Below are positions 9,300 through 18,229 of a stretch of 64,000 nt of DNA, one piece after another. The first letter of the stretch is position 1. Each line of letters begins with the position of its first letter. The notes beneath the pieces are model-generated. The model worked only from the letters and a program-made list of their open reading frames with translations, ran no database searches and was not told where the DNA came from. The position numbers and the translations under genes are program-made. The stretch is from the NCBI GenBank assembly GCA_009840355.1, contig VXNZ01000003.1:1-64000 (forward strand), in the 5' to 3' direction. This stretch comes from Chloroflexota bacterium. Lineage in GTDB: Bacteria > Chloroflexota > Dehalococcoidia > Lucifugimonadales > JADFKI01.

Positions 9300-11029
9300 C
9301 TATTGTACCTCTCTCACCCTTTTGCCTTCCACGCGAACCGTTATCACATCCATGTTATGGAACTTCTGATGTTTCACGGAAGAGGCGTAATGGCGAAGCA
9401 GCCTGTAAGAAATTTCTGCTTCGTCTGGAACTTCAGGCTGCATGTCGAGATATGCGAGCCTGTCTTCTAGGTTTTCGACATCATAAGCTGTCGACAGGAA
9501 CTCCAACTCTATGTCGTCATCAACGGGATGCGCATTGATCATTAGGCGGCGCTTACGTTCGAATTGCTCTTCATCTTCATACTGGACCATAATTGTCAGA
9601 GTTTCCTCACCACCTGCCCTCACACTCTGTATTGAGAATTCGTCCCAGTGCCTGTCTAAGGCGACGCCCCGCAGGAACGTGTCCACCGCCGGCATCGAAT
9701 CGAGATCCAAAGACACTTCCATGCGCTTTCGGCGAGCCGCCGTAATTTCGACAGAAGCAAGCATTAAAGCTGCGGCTAATCCCCCGAAGTTACACTGTTA
9801 CTTAGCAGTGAACTCCAAGTCCCGGACAGTAGGTCTGCAAATATTGCATGGTTTTGGAATCCTATGCCGACCTAGAAGGAAACGGCGACGACTATTGCCT
9901 TGCGATGATCCATCCCATCTTGCATCACCGTCTGAACACCTTCTATGTACACCAGCCCCATGATTATCATTATGTAAGCTGCCGCTACGGGAGCCGGAAT
10001 CGCGAGCAGGATCGCGGTCACTTTCGGAAGCAGTGCTAACGCGACAAATATGGCACCGGCCCATACCCCAACACTGCGAGATGCAACTCCCGTGAGCTTG
10101 ATCATCGCTACACTCGGAGACCCCGTCATTGTCGGCATAGTGCCGGCTATCCCTGACAGCAAGTTGCTCATTCCATTTACGTTAAGCCCACCTTGGATTT
10201 CTCTGAAGTCACTCGCTATCGGCTGACGACGAGACGCACGTTATACGGCGGCAACATCGGCGACAGCCCAGAATTTGAGGCTGGGTGTCAGTTCCAGACC
10301 TGGCCATGTAATTTCAGGGAACCCTATCCATGGGGATTCAACCACCAGACTCGAATCGTAAAGCCCAAAAGGCAACGCGACAATACAACCCACTACTATC
10401 CCTATGATTGGCGACCAGAGTCGAATGCCACGTGGCGCCCTGAGCAGCAGCACGGCAATAGTCGCAAGCGTAACAATGGAAGCCAGAGGAGCCGCCAAGG
10501 GGGATATTATTTTCCCGTCTGGTGCATATGTAAGAATTCGAAACACTGCCAGAATGACGGTTGCTGCTATCAGCATAAGCATTGTGTCTGATACGACAGG
10601 AGTGATCACGCGTCTCAGAAGGGATAGACGAGCCGCTACGAAGAATTTTAGCAGTGACTAGAGTACGACGAGAATAGCCATCATTGACGGGCCGCCTTCT
10701 ATCAGAGCAGTGATGCAGATGGCGATCGCCGGTTCAGCAGTCCCTATGATGACAATATGGCCGGTACCCAGGCGTCCAACCTTCGAAGCCTGGAACAGGG
10801 TAGCGAAGCCACATATGACAAGCGATGCAAATACCGACTAGGTCAGGTAACTTTCTGGTTTTTCAGAGCTTCGGACTATGATGACGACTGGCACTACTAC
10901 AAGGGCGACCACCACCACAGCGAGTTGAAGGCCAGTAATCGCTGAGGTCAAAGGAGGGCAGTTCTCCTCTGGCTCAAAGCGAACAGCTTCCTGTGAGTTC
11001 TCCTTGGAAGACAAGCGTGGTTCCTCCAT
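9300..11029 (-). pseudogene. NCS2 (uracil/xanthine-type) permease with C-terminal regulatory domain, inactivated
   Basis: The minus strand encodes a complete nucleobase:cation symporter-2: N-terminal PPLTSAITGLQLAVVVVALV, then GTGHIVIIGTAEPAIAICI, RASRRQPIASDFREIQGG, NGMSNLLSGIAGTMPTMTGS, then WSSLLSNSVTSGGLAAALML and a 150-residue cytosolic tail (MEVSLDLDSMPAVDTFLRG...) of a kind seen fused to some NCS2 proteins. The frame is interrupted by TAG at 10838-10840 (a Trp position), TAG at 10658-10660, TAA at 10241-10243 (a Gln position) and TAG at 9872-9874 (a Trp position), plus a one-base loss in a C run at 9781-9785. All four stops can arise from single G:C to A:T transitions. The start (ATG at 11029) is uncertain. 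Confidence 0.85.
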
Positions 11030-11873
11030 ATATCGAACACGGCAAGCCCTGTAGTTTAAGATTTCAGTTTCACCTTGTCCACATCTCAGAGTTGACCCGG
11101 CGTGTTCAGGCAGATGGAAACTTGCCGGGCTCATTGTATACATATGATTCCTGGGCTAGACAGGTTTCATTCGTAATGACCTGCTCCAGTTAAGATTCCC
11201 GGCTGTCCAGCTTTCGTTTTCTGGGAGAATTCATACCCATAATACTCGACAGATTGGGAATGACCGAAGAATAGCGTCCCGTCAAGCGATATAGGAGTTC
11301 GACACTCCTCTTGCCCCGCAATCTACTCTGTGAGCTGTACCCACGGCGGGGCTTCGGTGTAAGTCTCTCATGCCGGCGTTACGCACCTGCGACCGAGTAT
11401 TCACTCAACGTTCTGCACGGCGAGCGCGGCGCCAACCAACCGAAGCGACGACGGTCTGTCCGAGAAGATACTTTCCGCTCTGGTATAGCATCCTATCTCC
11501 CTGTTAAGCCTATCCTGCAAATCATACCACAGGGTCTCATTCCGGCACTCCTTCGAGAGGTTCGTGAACACCATGAGGGCCAATCCAACGTCAATCCGCT
11601 GCGCGCAGCCCGATATTATGAGGTCGCAGGAGTCGACGAATAAACGCTCTGCGACGATAAGACGATACACCCAGATTCGACTCCGGACTGGCATAAGCGG
11701 TGATCTATCATACGGTACGGCGGCGTAGAACTTCGGTACAGATGGAGGCCGTTGCCTTACTTAGAGTGAGCGTTCATACTGATTTCGCACCGGGCAGGAT
11801 TGCGCTTTCCGAGATTCGTTGCAGAACTAGCATTGAATTCGGTGATTATGTGGATTGATGGGACGTGGTTCAC
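11030..11873. other. Stretch without a recognisable gene
   Basis: Several short frames on both strands, including a 97-codon minus frame at 11401-11694, but none with a ribosome site or a recognisable domain. Flanked by two pseudogenes, so probably decayed coding DNA. Confidence 0.45.
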
Positions 11874-12190
11874 TCAAGGTTGCACGGAGGACACAAGCCC
11901 TCTCGTAAATCTTTTTCTTCGGTAAGTCTAGCAGATTCACCGTCGTAATTTGTACGAGCATGAATATGCGTAAATCCATACTGTTGAGCGCAAAGTAGTT
12001 TTTCCATGACTGTCAACTAGGCGAGTCTTGAAACTTCCAGTTTCGCCGACATAGATAGCCGACCAGAATCCATCCTGTTCCAGCTTGGCAAATATGCAAT
12101 TGCCTGGTACGTCAAGCCAGACGGCGCTTAGCTCATACACGGTGTAGGTGTACGAGAGACCCGACTTGCCTATCCAGTTAACTTGTTGCT
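11874..12190 (-). pseudogene. GIY-YIG-like domain protein, frameshifted
   Basis: Minus-strand translation gives VNWIGKSGLSYTYTVYEL, then VPGNCIFAKLEQDGFWSA and IYVGETGSFKTRLVDSHGK, a pattern shared by small GIY-YIG-like proteins (paired strands followed by YVG-T-...-RL...H). After the His the original frame is lost. The matching continuation CAQQYGFTHIHARTNYDGES lies in another frame and runs to a TGA at 11874-11876. GIY-YIG domains are nucleases in many mobile and repair proteins, but this short type has no assigned role. Confidence 0.55.
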
Positions 12191-12271
12191 GTGTTTAAGT
12201 TGTCAGGCCTGTGTCCTTTCGTTCAGACTAATTGAGTGCAAACCACAGGATAATCGTAAAGACTACGGAGA

Positions 12272-12457
12272 TCAGCGCCCTTTTCCCTCCACTATGTTGG
12301 CGTATTTCTCGTACTGTTCTTGCGTAATCTCCGCATCGTCTCGTGCGATTACGAGAGGCATAAGGATGCTTAATTCCTGAAGTTTAATGAGTCTGCGGAG
12401 CAGCATATTATTGGTTTTCAGTTCGGTGTAAAGCAATTCGCTGTCAGTTAATGCCAT
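12272..12457 (-). CDS. Small hypothetical protein
   Basis: A 61-residue protein starting MALTDSELLYTELK at 12457, chosen because AAAGGA lies seven bases upstream; a longer frame to 12529 lacks such a site. It is mostly helical and charged, with a central hydrophobic LIKLQELSILMPLVIA and a C-terminus rich in Glu/Lys (EITQEQYEKYANIV). No family recognised. It could be a small regulator or antitoxin-like protein, but nothing in the sequence proves that. Confidence 0.45.
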   Translation of the reverse strand: MALTDSELLYTELKTNNMLLRRLIKLQELSILMPLVIARDDAEITQEQYEKYANIVEGKGR

Positions 12458-12748
12458 CGTGAATCCTTTCATCACTCTGCCGTTGTTCGCATCTGTTCTA
12501 TTATAAGCCGTGCTGATTTTGAGCGCCATAGAAAACGCCGCTACGATTTCTCCATCCTAGGCTTGCCAGGCCCCCCCCCGACCACGCTACCATTCTCCTA
12601 ACCTCACCACAGGTTAAGTCATAAAAATCCACAAGTCTGTTCACGCTTGGATGGGACAAGGCATTCGTGCCTCCCTTGCGGCGTGAACGTGGATACCTTG
12701 GCAACCTGTGGTGAGGAAGCCGAAATCCTAGCCACGAGGGAGGTATCC

Positions 12749-12943
12749 GTGTATTGCACGTATTGTGGTGTGCAGAATCCCGATAACGCCAATTTCTGCT
12801 CAAGCTGCGGCAAAGAGCTAGTTGCTCAATCTGCCGAACCTCAACCACAAGTACATCATCCCTGGATGACCGCTCAGGAGCCGCCAGAACAGCCACAGGC
12901 GCAATCAGAGGAGCAGGGTAAGGGTGTGTGTAATCTAATCTAA
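12749..12943 (+). CDS. Short zinc-ribbon protein
   Basis: From the GTG at 12749 (GGGAGG just upstream), a 64-residue protein begins with a double-CxxC zinc ribbon, CTYCGVQNPDNANFCSSCG, as in the zinc_ribbon_2/DZR group, followed by a Gln/Pro/Glu-rich linker. Such ribbons usually head membrane proteins. Here the frame stops at 12943, and 45 bp later a second frame opens with basic residues and a membrane helix, which is what would normally follow. The two may be halves of one ancestral gene, but no single frameshift joins them, because stops separate both frames. Confidence 0.55.
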   Translation: MYCTYCGVQNPDNANFCSSCGKELVAQSAEPQPQVHHPWMTAQEPPEQPQAQSEEQGKGVCNLI

Positions 12944-12987
12944 AGTGAATTCAGGGTTGGAGCAGGCGCAAGAAGATACTTTGGGGA

Positions 12988-14118
12988 ATGGTGGTAGGAT
13001 TCCTGTTTCTGGTGTGTGTAGGAGCGGCTTTGGCAGAGCCTGTTGAAGATGAAGAAACTGCCAGCGTATCAACAGAGCCGACAACTCAAATCGTCTCCGA
13101 GTCTGATAATGCGAATCCTGAACAGGTTGATGAAGACAGCGCAGGTGAGTCAGTAGCCGAGAGTTCCGAACAAAGTCCAGGCGTGTCCTTCAATGACATT
13201 AGGATTGAGTTAGTGGGTACATGGAACTTCAGCTTCAACAGAATGATTTCGGTTCACGATGAAACGGCAGTCATTACAGGAACAATTGGAGACAACAGAT
13301 TTCCAGCTACCTTACGCATAGAGGAATCGAAAGGTGAGATAGAGAAGTTTGAAGCTCGTATTGACACCATAGAAGGCGGGAAGATACTAGGCGCGGAAGA
13401 CACCATTGTTCTTAGTGTTGGAATGCTCTCCGCCTTCATGGAACTTGTTCTGCCAGAGTGGGGAGAGGAAGGTGCTGAATGGTTGGTGAGGAGCGGAGAG
13501 GATTTGGCGAACGGCAACAGTCCAGTAAAGGCTACATACAAGAATGCTGAAATCGCCTATGAGTTGGAGTCGGGCGTGTTGATTCTAACCATACAGTTAA
13601 ACGGCGACGGCGATACGGAAACAGCGAAAGCGCAGTCTCCCGAATCAGCCTCAACTCAAAGACCGTCCGTAACCCTTGAACCGACAGCCACTCCTAAGCC
13701 TGAAGTGAGTGCTTCTAGTATCTCATTGGTTCCGACTTTTATTCCCAAACCGACAATATCTCTTAAAGGGGTGAGTGAAGAAGACCGCATAGCGGGCAAG
13801 CATTGTATGTCGGAGTTGAAGAAGCTCTCAAAGGCAGACTTGCAATTCGGAATGCAGCAGCCTATTAGTGACAGATGGTTTGGCTATGACCCTGCAAGTT
13901 TGAAAATGGTTGAGTTCGAGATATACCCATTAGGTAGTGAATACCACTCCGTTTTTGTGGAGCGGGGACGTTACGGCGACCCGTGGAGCGACCACGAAGA
14001 GCATGTTGCAAGAGTGGAATTCACCGTCAAAACTGATGAAGGACTCAGGGTAAAACGCACAGCCGCCTATTGGGTTAGGAATGATAATTGCGAGATTGCG
14101 CTGATAGACTTTGATTAA
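12988..14118 (+). CDS. Secreted or membrane-anchored protein of unknown function
   Basis: A 376-residue protein beginning with a hydrophobic segment GFLFLVCVGAALAEP that reads as a signal peptide or anchor; the bases upstream of the ATG also encode RRKKILWG in frame, as if a cytoplasmic part once preceded it. An acidic Ser/Glu-rich linker (20-65) leads to a beta-rich domain (about 70-205: IELVGTWNFSFNRMISVHD...). A Pro/Thr spacer (TLEPTATPKPEV, PTFIPKPT) and a second domain (265-376) follow with two cysteines. No family recognised. It probably acts outside the cytoplasm. The ribosome site for the ATG is poor. The next small gene starts 9 bp after the stop. Confidence 0.6.
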   Translation: MVVGFLFLVCVGAALAEPVEDEETASVSTEPTTQIVSESDNANPEQVDEDSAGESVAESSEQSPGVSFNDIRIELVGTWNFSFNRMISVHDETAVITGTIGDNRFPATLRIEESKGEIEKFEARIDTIEGGKILGAEDTIVLSVGMLSAFMELVLPEWGEEGAEWLVRSGEDLANGNSPVKATYKNAEIAYELESGVLILTIQLNGDGDTETAKAQSPESASTQRPSVTLEPTATPKPEVSASSISLVPTFIPKPTISLKGVSEEDRIAGKHCMSELKKLSKADLQFGMQQPISDRWFGYDPASLKMVEFEIYPLGSEYHSVFVERGRYGDPWSDHEEHVARVEFTVKTDEGLRVKRTAAYWVRNDNCEIALIDFD

Positions 14119-14127
14119 GGAGAGGGA

Positions 14128-14388
14128 ATGGCGTTGAAGCGAAGGAGAACGCCGATGGAAGCGACATTTGAAATGACTGGTTTGAGAGGTGAAGCAGGTG
14201 GAAGTGAAAGAGGCATATTGGTCAGGCGATACGGCGAGCGTGAATTGCTGATAAGGGCAGGACTCACAACCGACACCCAATCAACCTACGCATACATCAA
14301 TCGCTCTGAGGCGTTGGCGCTGTCAGACGCAATCCGCGTCATGGCGCGTACTTTAGAATACGAAGAGGAAGCCCAAATCGATTTCTAA
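14128..14388 (+). CDS. Small hypothetical protein
   Basis: An 86-residue soluble protein with AAGGAGAGGG directly upstream of the ATG, so translation is well supported. The sequence alternates strand-like and helical stretches (GILVRRYGERELLIRAGL; SEALALSDAIRVMARTLEY) and ends acidic. It follows the secreted protein at 9 bp spacing and is probably cotranscribed. I recognise no family. Confidence 0.55.
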   Translation: MALKRRRTPMEATFEMTGLRGEAGGSERGILVRRYGERELLIRAGLTTDTQSTYAYINRSEALALSDAIRVMARTLEYEEEAQIDF

Positions 14389-14427
14389 GTCCGCTGTCCG
14401 TTACCTTCCGTCCTTTCCTGCTTTATT

Positions 14428-14455
14428 GACCTCAGAGTTTAACGGCTCTGAGGTC
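14428..14455. terminator. Hairpin between convergent genes
   Basis: GACCTCAGAG and CTCTGAGGTC form a perfect 10-bp stem with an 8-nt loop, 40 bp after the + strand gene ending at 14388 and 180 bp before the end of the - strand SMP-30 gene. No long U tract follows on either strand, so terminator function is plausible rather than certain. Confidence 0.5.
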
Positions 14456-14635
14456 GATATTCGTAAAATACCACAGACTTCCTTGGCGTGGTTAAGGCGT
14501 GGAGGTATAATTGTAGGTGAGGGACGGCGCATGGTTACTTTGCCGTATAATTCCCCTTCCATAAGTCCGGGATAGGGCTGATAAATCTCGACGCCCATTG
14601 CCAAACCTGTCATCTGTACACAACCCGCCACCGCA

Positions 14636-15595
14636 CTACTTCACAGGCACGGGAACACCGGGGATCTTGACCCTAAAGGTGCCGATCCTGCCACGGGTGG
14701 TGAAGAACACCGATTTCCAGTCGCTGTCCCCAAAGCAGACGTTTGTGGTGGCGGGCTCCCCGTGAACCACGATGCCCAGACGATCGCCGCCGGGATTTAG
14801 GATGTGAATACCACCGGAACCACCGCAATAGACATTGCCTTCGGTGTCCACCTTCATGCCGTCCGGTATGCCTTCTCTTGCATCAGAAAGCATGTCGGCA
14901 AACAGCCGGTCTGATGCCAAAGCCAGCGTGCCGTCGTCCTGCACATCGAAGGCCCTGATGATGCCCTTGCGGGAGTCGTTGATATACAGGATGCTCTCAT
15001 CGGGCGAGAAGGCCAGGCCGTTAGGCACGACAAAATCGCTCACCAGCAGAGTCAGAGTGCCCAGGTCCGCTGAAAGGCGGAAGACGCCGGAGATGGTCTG
15101 CTCCCACTGCTCCCGCGGACGCCGAAAGGTCCAGGGGTCGGTGAAGTAGATGCTGCCGTCGGATTTTACCACGACGTCGTTCGGGCGGTTGAGCTGGCGA
15201 CCCTGGAACTGGTTGGCGAGCACAGTGGTGGACCCGTCGTGCTCTAGGCGACTGACGCGACGTCCATCGTGCTCTGCGGCAATGAGGCGTCCCTGCAGGT
15301 CTCTTGTCAGTCCGTTGTGACGGTTGACAGGCTCGGCTTCAACGGTGAGCGAACCCAAGGACTTATGACCATCCTCGGCTATTCCATCATCAATGGTGAA
15401 GCGCATGCGCCGGTCGTTGTGGATGTCACTGAAGAGCAGATGGCCACCGTAGTTCTCACCAGGGTCAGCCCACCAGAGCGGGCCTTCAGCAGGACCTTCC
15501 GCACCTCCGAAACTGTAGCCTTGGGAATCAATCAAAGAGACCGAATCAGAATCGATAATGTCGTCGAGCGCGGGAGATAGTTTCTCGATAGGCAT
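14636..15595 (-). CDS. SMP-30/gluconolactonase-family protein
   Basis: A 319-residue six-bladed propeller of the SMP-30/gluconolactonase/LRE-like family, which hydrolyses sugar lactones or related esters with one divalent metal. Visible signatures are EGPLWW near residue 38 (metal-binding Glu), GLTRDLQGRLIAAEHDGRRV, NRPNDVVVKSDGSIYFTD (metal-binding Asn), VPNGLAFSPDE, and DGMKVDTEGNVY near the end (catalytic Asp region). There is no signal peptide. Strong start: AGGAGG seven bases upstream. It stands alone, convergent with the preceding + strand unit, so the natural substrate cannot be read from context. Confidence 0.9.
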   Translation of the reverse strand: MPIEKLSPALDDIIDSDSVSLIDSQGYSFGGAEGPAEGPLWWADPGENYGGHLLFSDIHNDRRMRFTIDDGIAEDGHKSLGSLTVEAEPVNRHNGLTRDLQGRLIAAEHDGRRVSRLEHDGSTTVLANQFQGRQLNRPNDVVVKSDGSIYFTDPWTFRRPREQWEQTISGVFRLSADLGTLTLLVSDFVVPNGLAFSPDESILYINDSRKGIIRAFDVQDDGTLALASDRLFADMLSDAREGIPDGMKVDTEGNVYCGGSGGIHILNPGGDRLGIVVHGEPATTNVCFGDSDWKSVFFTTRGRIGTFRVKIPGVPVPVK

Positions 15596-16026
15596 GTCTG
15601 CGCCTCCTGTCTGTTGATATGCTGTGTAGATGTCCGAGTGCGTAAGGTCATACTATCAAATTTTATAGCGTTCTATTGGATTCCTTAGGGTGTGTTGGTT
15701 GTTGGCACAGATGTATGCCTGTACTAGTGGTGATTTGCATGGATGTACGAAGCGACAATGGCAGGTCCTGATGGCAAATCAGAAGCACTAATGATACGCT
15801 ATATGAGCGTGTAAACTTGTGTGGACTAAGGGCAGGAGGGATCCCTGAGCTATCTTCGTGCCCTGAGTAATCTCCTGAAAGACCACGCTCAATCGACTAC
15901 CATCGTGATTCTTGGAGAAGGATAGGGAAGTATTTTAGCGTCCGCCGCCAGGACCAACGTTCTGAACTCGGCGAAATGCTCATCGGCGTAGGAAGAAGAA
16001 GACCTTAAGAAAAGAGGGATGAGCCT
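15596..16026. other. Intergenic stretch without a recognisable gene
   Basis: About 430 bp with no open frame of interest. It would hold the promoters of the divergent SMP-30 gene and the small membrane protein; I see no clear promoter boxes. Confidence 0.45.
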
Positions 16027-16287
16027 TTGCAGGATCGCATATTTCTTGGCCTGTCATTACGCCGCCGATTGATTCACGTCGCTTGGGCAGTCTATTACCT
16101 GGTATTTGTGCTTATATGCTTCGCGATCAGGCGCAGTATCCCAAGTGTGGAACTCTTGGCGATAATCTTTCTGTTCTTACTCATCGTTCTTCAGTTCAAC
16201 CCGACAGCAAGGCTCCACGTGGCAATTCAGCGGTGGCTGTATAACGCCTGGGGGCGGCTGCGATACTTTCGGGACAAGGGTGATTGA
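16027..16287 (+). CDS. Small membrane protein, unknown function
   Basis: An 86-residue protein with two long hydrophobic helices (VAWAVYYLVFVLICFAI and LLAIIFLFLLIVLQF) separated by a short polar turn, and a basic, tryptophan-containing C-terminus (AIQRWLYNAWGRLRYF). The start is a TTG with GAGGGATGAG a few bases upstream; no ATG fits the frame. Function unknown. The composition is clearly membrane-like, which supports a real gene. Confidence 0.5.
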   Translation: MQDRIFLGLSLRRRLIHVAWAVYYLVFVLICFAIRRSIPSVELLAIIFLFLLIVLQFNPTARLHVAIQRWLYNAWGRLRYFRDKGD

Positions 16288-16383
16288 CAACCGCGGCATG
16301 ATACGAGGTAGTGAGTGCCCGGCAGTGCCGCTTCCACAGGGGCTAACCGACAACTGAAGGAAGTCCCGGTCGAAGGTCTTTAC

Positions 16384-16731
16384 TCACCTTATCCCGCGCG
16401 TACGGCAGCTTGCCCAGTGGCACAAGTCCCGCGCACTCAGCGTAGGATGCTGCACGTACATCTGCCGAGCCAGCTCAATGTCTCTCTTTCCAGCGGCAGC
16501 CACACCTCAGCAATGGACTTGTGGACGAGTTCCATTGCAACGGCGAAGGTGTCCATTCGCCTCGTAGCCTCATAGACGTGAAAGAGCTCCTGCAAGACTT
16601 CCGCCGAAGTGAAAAGCCTCAAGTGATTGTCTGATTGTCGGCGGATTCGGCAAAGAAGTCCTGCGCTTCGGATTGCAGCGAATGAGGCGGCCCACCGCAT
16701 ACATGAACACATTGGTATCGAGGAAAATCAT
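16384..16731 (-). pseudogene. PIN-domain (VapC-like) toxin remnant
   Basis: The minus strand starts MIFLDTNVFMYAVG, the classic PIN N-terminus with the first catalytic Asp. It then continues in three other frame segments: PHSLQSEAQDFFAES, then LFTSAEVLQELFHVYEATRR with the second acidic site, then DIELARQMYVQHPTLSARDL with the third. At least three frameshifts separate these, so it is dead. PIN domains of this size are the RNase toxins of type II toxin-antitoxin pairs. The frame just upstream (about 16740-16950, ERLKPFASSEDVREFLAAHH) may be the relic of its antitoxin. Confidence 0.7.
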
Positions 16732-16934
16732 GTGTCGGAAGCCCTGCCATCTTTGACTCGTCTAGCGTCTTGAGGTGTTCCTCCCGGTCGGGCTCACGCA
16801 AGCCTGACCCACTGTCATTATGATGGGCTGCAAGGAATTCCCTGACATCCTCAGACGAAGCGAATGGCTTGAGGCGCTCTCTTTGCCTGTTTCGGTCTTC
16901 GGCCGCTGACCACAGGCCGCTACGGTCGTCTTTT

Positions 16935-17648
16935 TCACATTCCCACCTCTCTCCAGACTGTGGAAGCCCTTCTGTAGCGAAGTGCAACAAATCCCTTCTG
17001 TTTGTCTTCGGGGATGAAGATCAGGCTACTGCCTATTGTTGGCGTTTCTCCAGGTGCTGAAGGGGAAAGTGCCCTCAAGGTATGAGCCCGTATCATTGGA
17101 GAGAAGCCTCTTCCTGAAGCTAAGTCTGTCTTGACTGGTACGAAATTCACGCTAGAAATTAATTCATTCAAAGGACCGAAATCACGTATCGCTTCTCCGT
17201 AGACTTGACTGTCGTCAATGGTCAGAAGTTTATGCGCCAAGATAATACGGCGACCAATAAGATTCCTCCACGAAGCTTCGTTTGCCGAGGTTTTGTCTGG
17301 TAATTCAAAGAGCAGTGCTGCTAGACTTGTTCCGACTTCCTTTAACTTATCGTCCACTTTCTTGATAGCTTCGCTAGTGTCCTCCACATATCTCTTTAGA
17401 TCCGCCATGAGATCTGTGTCTAGCTCATTCGCGACCTGAATGCAATCAATTACTCTGAGAGCCGCCTGGGTACTTCGCGCAGCGCTTAACATGAACTCCA
17501 TTGAGTAAACACAGGTATCTGAGAGCTTGTCATTACTTCCTACACGCCACGTCAAAATGGATTCATCGAATAGGTTATTCAGATCGGCCTTCGACGCTCC
17601 GTGTCTGAGCAATCACGCTTCTAAGTGCGTCAAGTCACCTTCAGCCAT
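16935..17648 (-). pseudogene. Hypothetical helical protein (weakly HEPN-like) with an early nonsense codon
   Basis: The best start is the ATG at 17648, with AAAGGA eight bases upstream, giving MAEGDLTHLEA and then an in-frame TGA at 17613-17615. The frame then runs unbroken for 225 codons and could restart at the TTG at 17612. The protein is all-alpha with a possible R-x4-6-H motif (GRRIILAHKLL) followed by a conserved-looking IRDFGPLNELIS, which resembles the layout of HEPN/HepT-like RNases. That is a weak, motif-only suggestion. It lies next to the PIN-toxin remnant. The stop may be a CGA to TGA transition; the TGA is not at a cysteine-like position. Confidence 0.5.
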
Positions 17649-17692
17649 GTGCGCGTTTCCTTTCTGTGATTTCTACTTACCATTCTATTGAC

Positions 17693-18159
17693 TTACTCTC
17701 CCGCGCCCGCTCCGCCTACGCCCTCTCCACAATAATCCACTACAGTGTCTGCACGCTGCGACCGCGCACCTTGTGCCCATAGCGCTTCTTCCTGCCCTTC
17801 CGACCTCGCCGCTTGCCAGCCATCATTGTTGTCGTTTTCGGCAAGCGCATCGCTGTCTCTGTCCGCGCCCGAAAGAAGGTACAGGTATGTGTCGTCCTTG
17901 GATGTCAGCGTGACCGTTACGGTCGCGTCCTCAGTGAGGGTGAATGCGTAGAAGCGCGCGCCGCTCACCTGACTTTCCGGGCGCTGCTTTTGCCGAGAGG
18001 CAGTCCACGTCCCACTCGCCTACAATCGCGTCGTCGCCCTCCGCACTGATAGCCAGCCAGTGCATGCAGGCGTCCCTCTCGTACGACTGCGCCTCCCGTA
18101 TGGTGCGCAGCAAAATCGCCCAGGCGACCTTGCTCGGAAGTTCCAAGATTACTCAGCAT
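17693..18159 (-). pseudogene. Pre-peptidase C-terminal (PPC) domain fragment
   Basis: Two overlapping minus-strand frames contain GEWDVDCLSAKAAPG and then ARFYAFTLTEDATVTVTLTS and DTYLYLLSGADRDSDALAEN. The same beta-sandwich pattern is intact in the neighbouring gene (YYARFYTFTLDAAASVTITL). A frame break lies between them near 17965, and the end runs into a low-complexity Gly/Ala tail. It is a decayed duplicate of that secreted-protein module. Confidence 0.65.
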
Positions 18160-18229
18160 CCATCAAGGAATTCTCATCGGCTTTCCATGACTTGGCGTCG
18201 TTGAAATCTGACGCCCAATGAATTGACTC

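Noticed and set aside
9872-10840. Multiple in-frame stops in the permease as evidence for an altered genetic code
   Set aside because: Stops are TAG and TAA, and intact neighbours end with all three stop codons used normally. A pseudogene explains the pattern.
17613-17615. In-frame TGA as a third selenocysteine candidate
   Set aside because: It lies near the N-terminus of a non-redox helical protein, not at a cysteine-like or redox motif position, and fits a CGA to TGA transition like other decay in the area.
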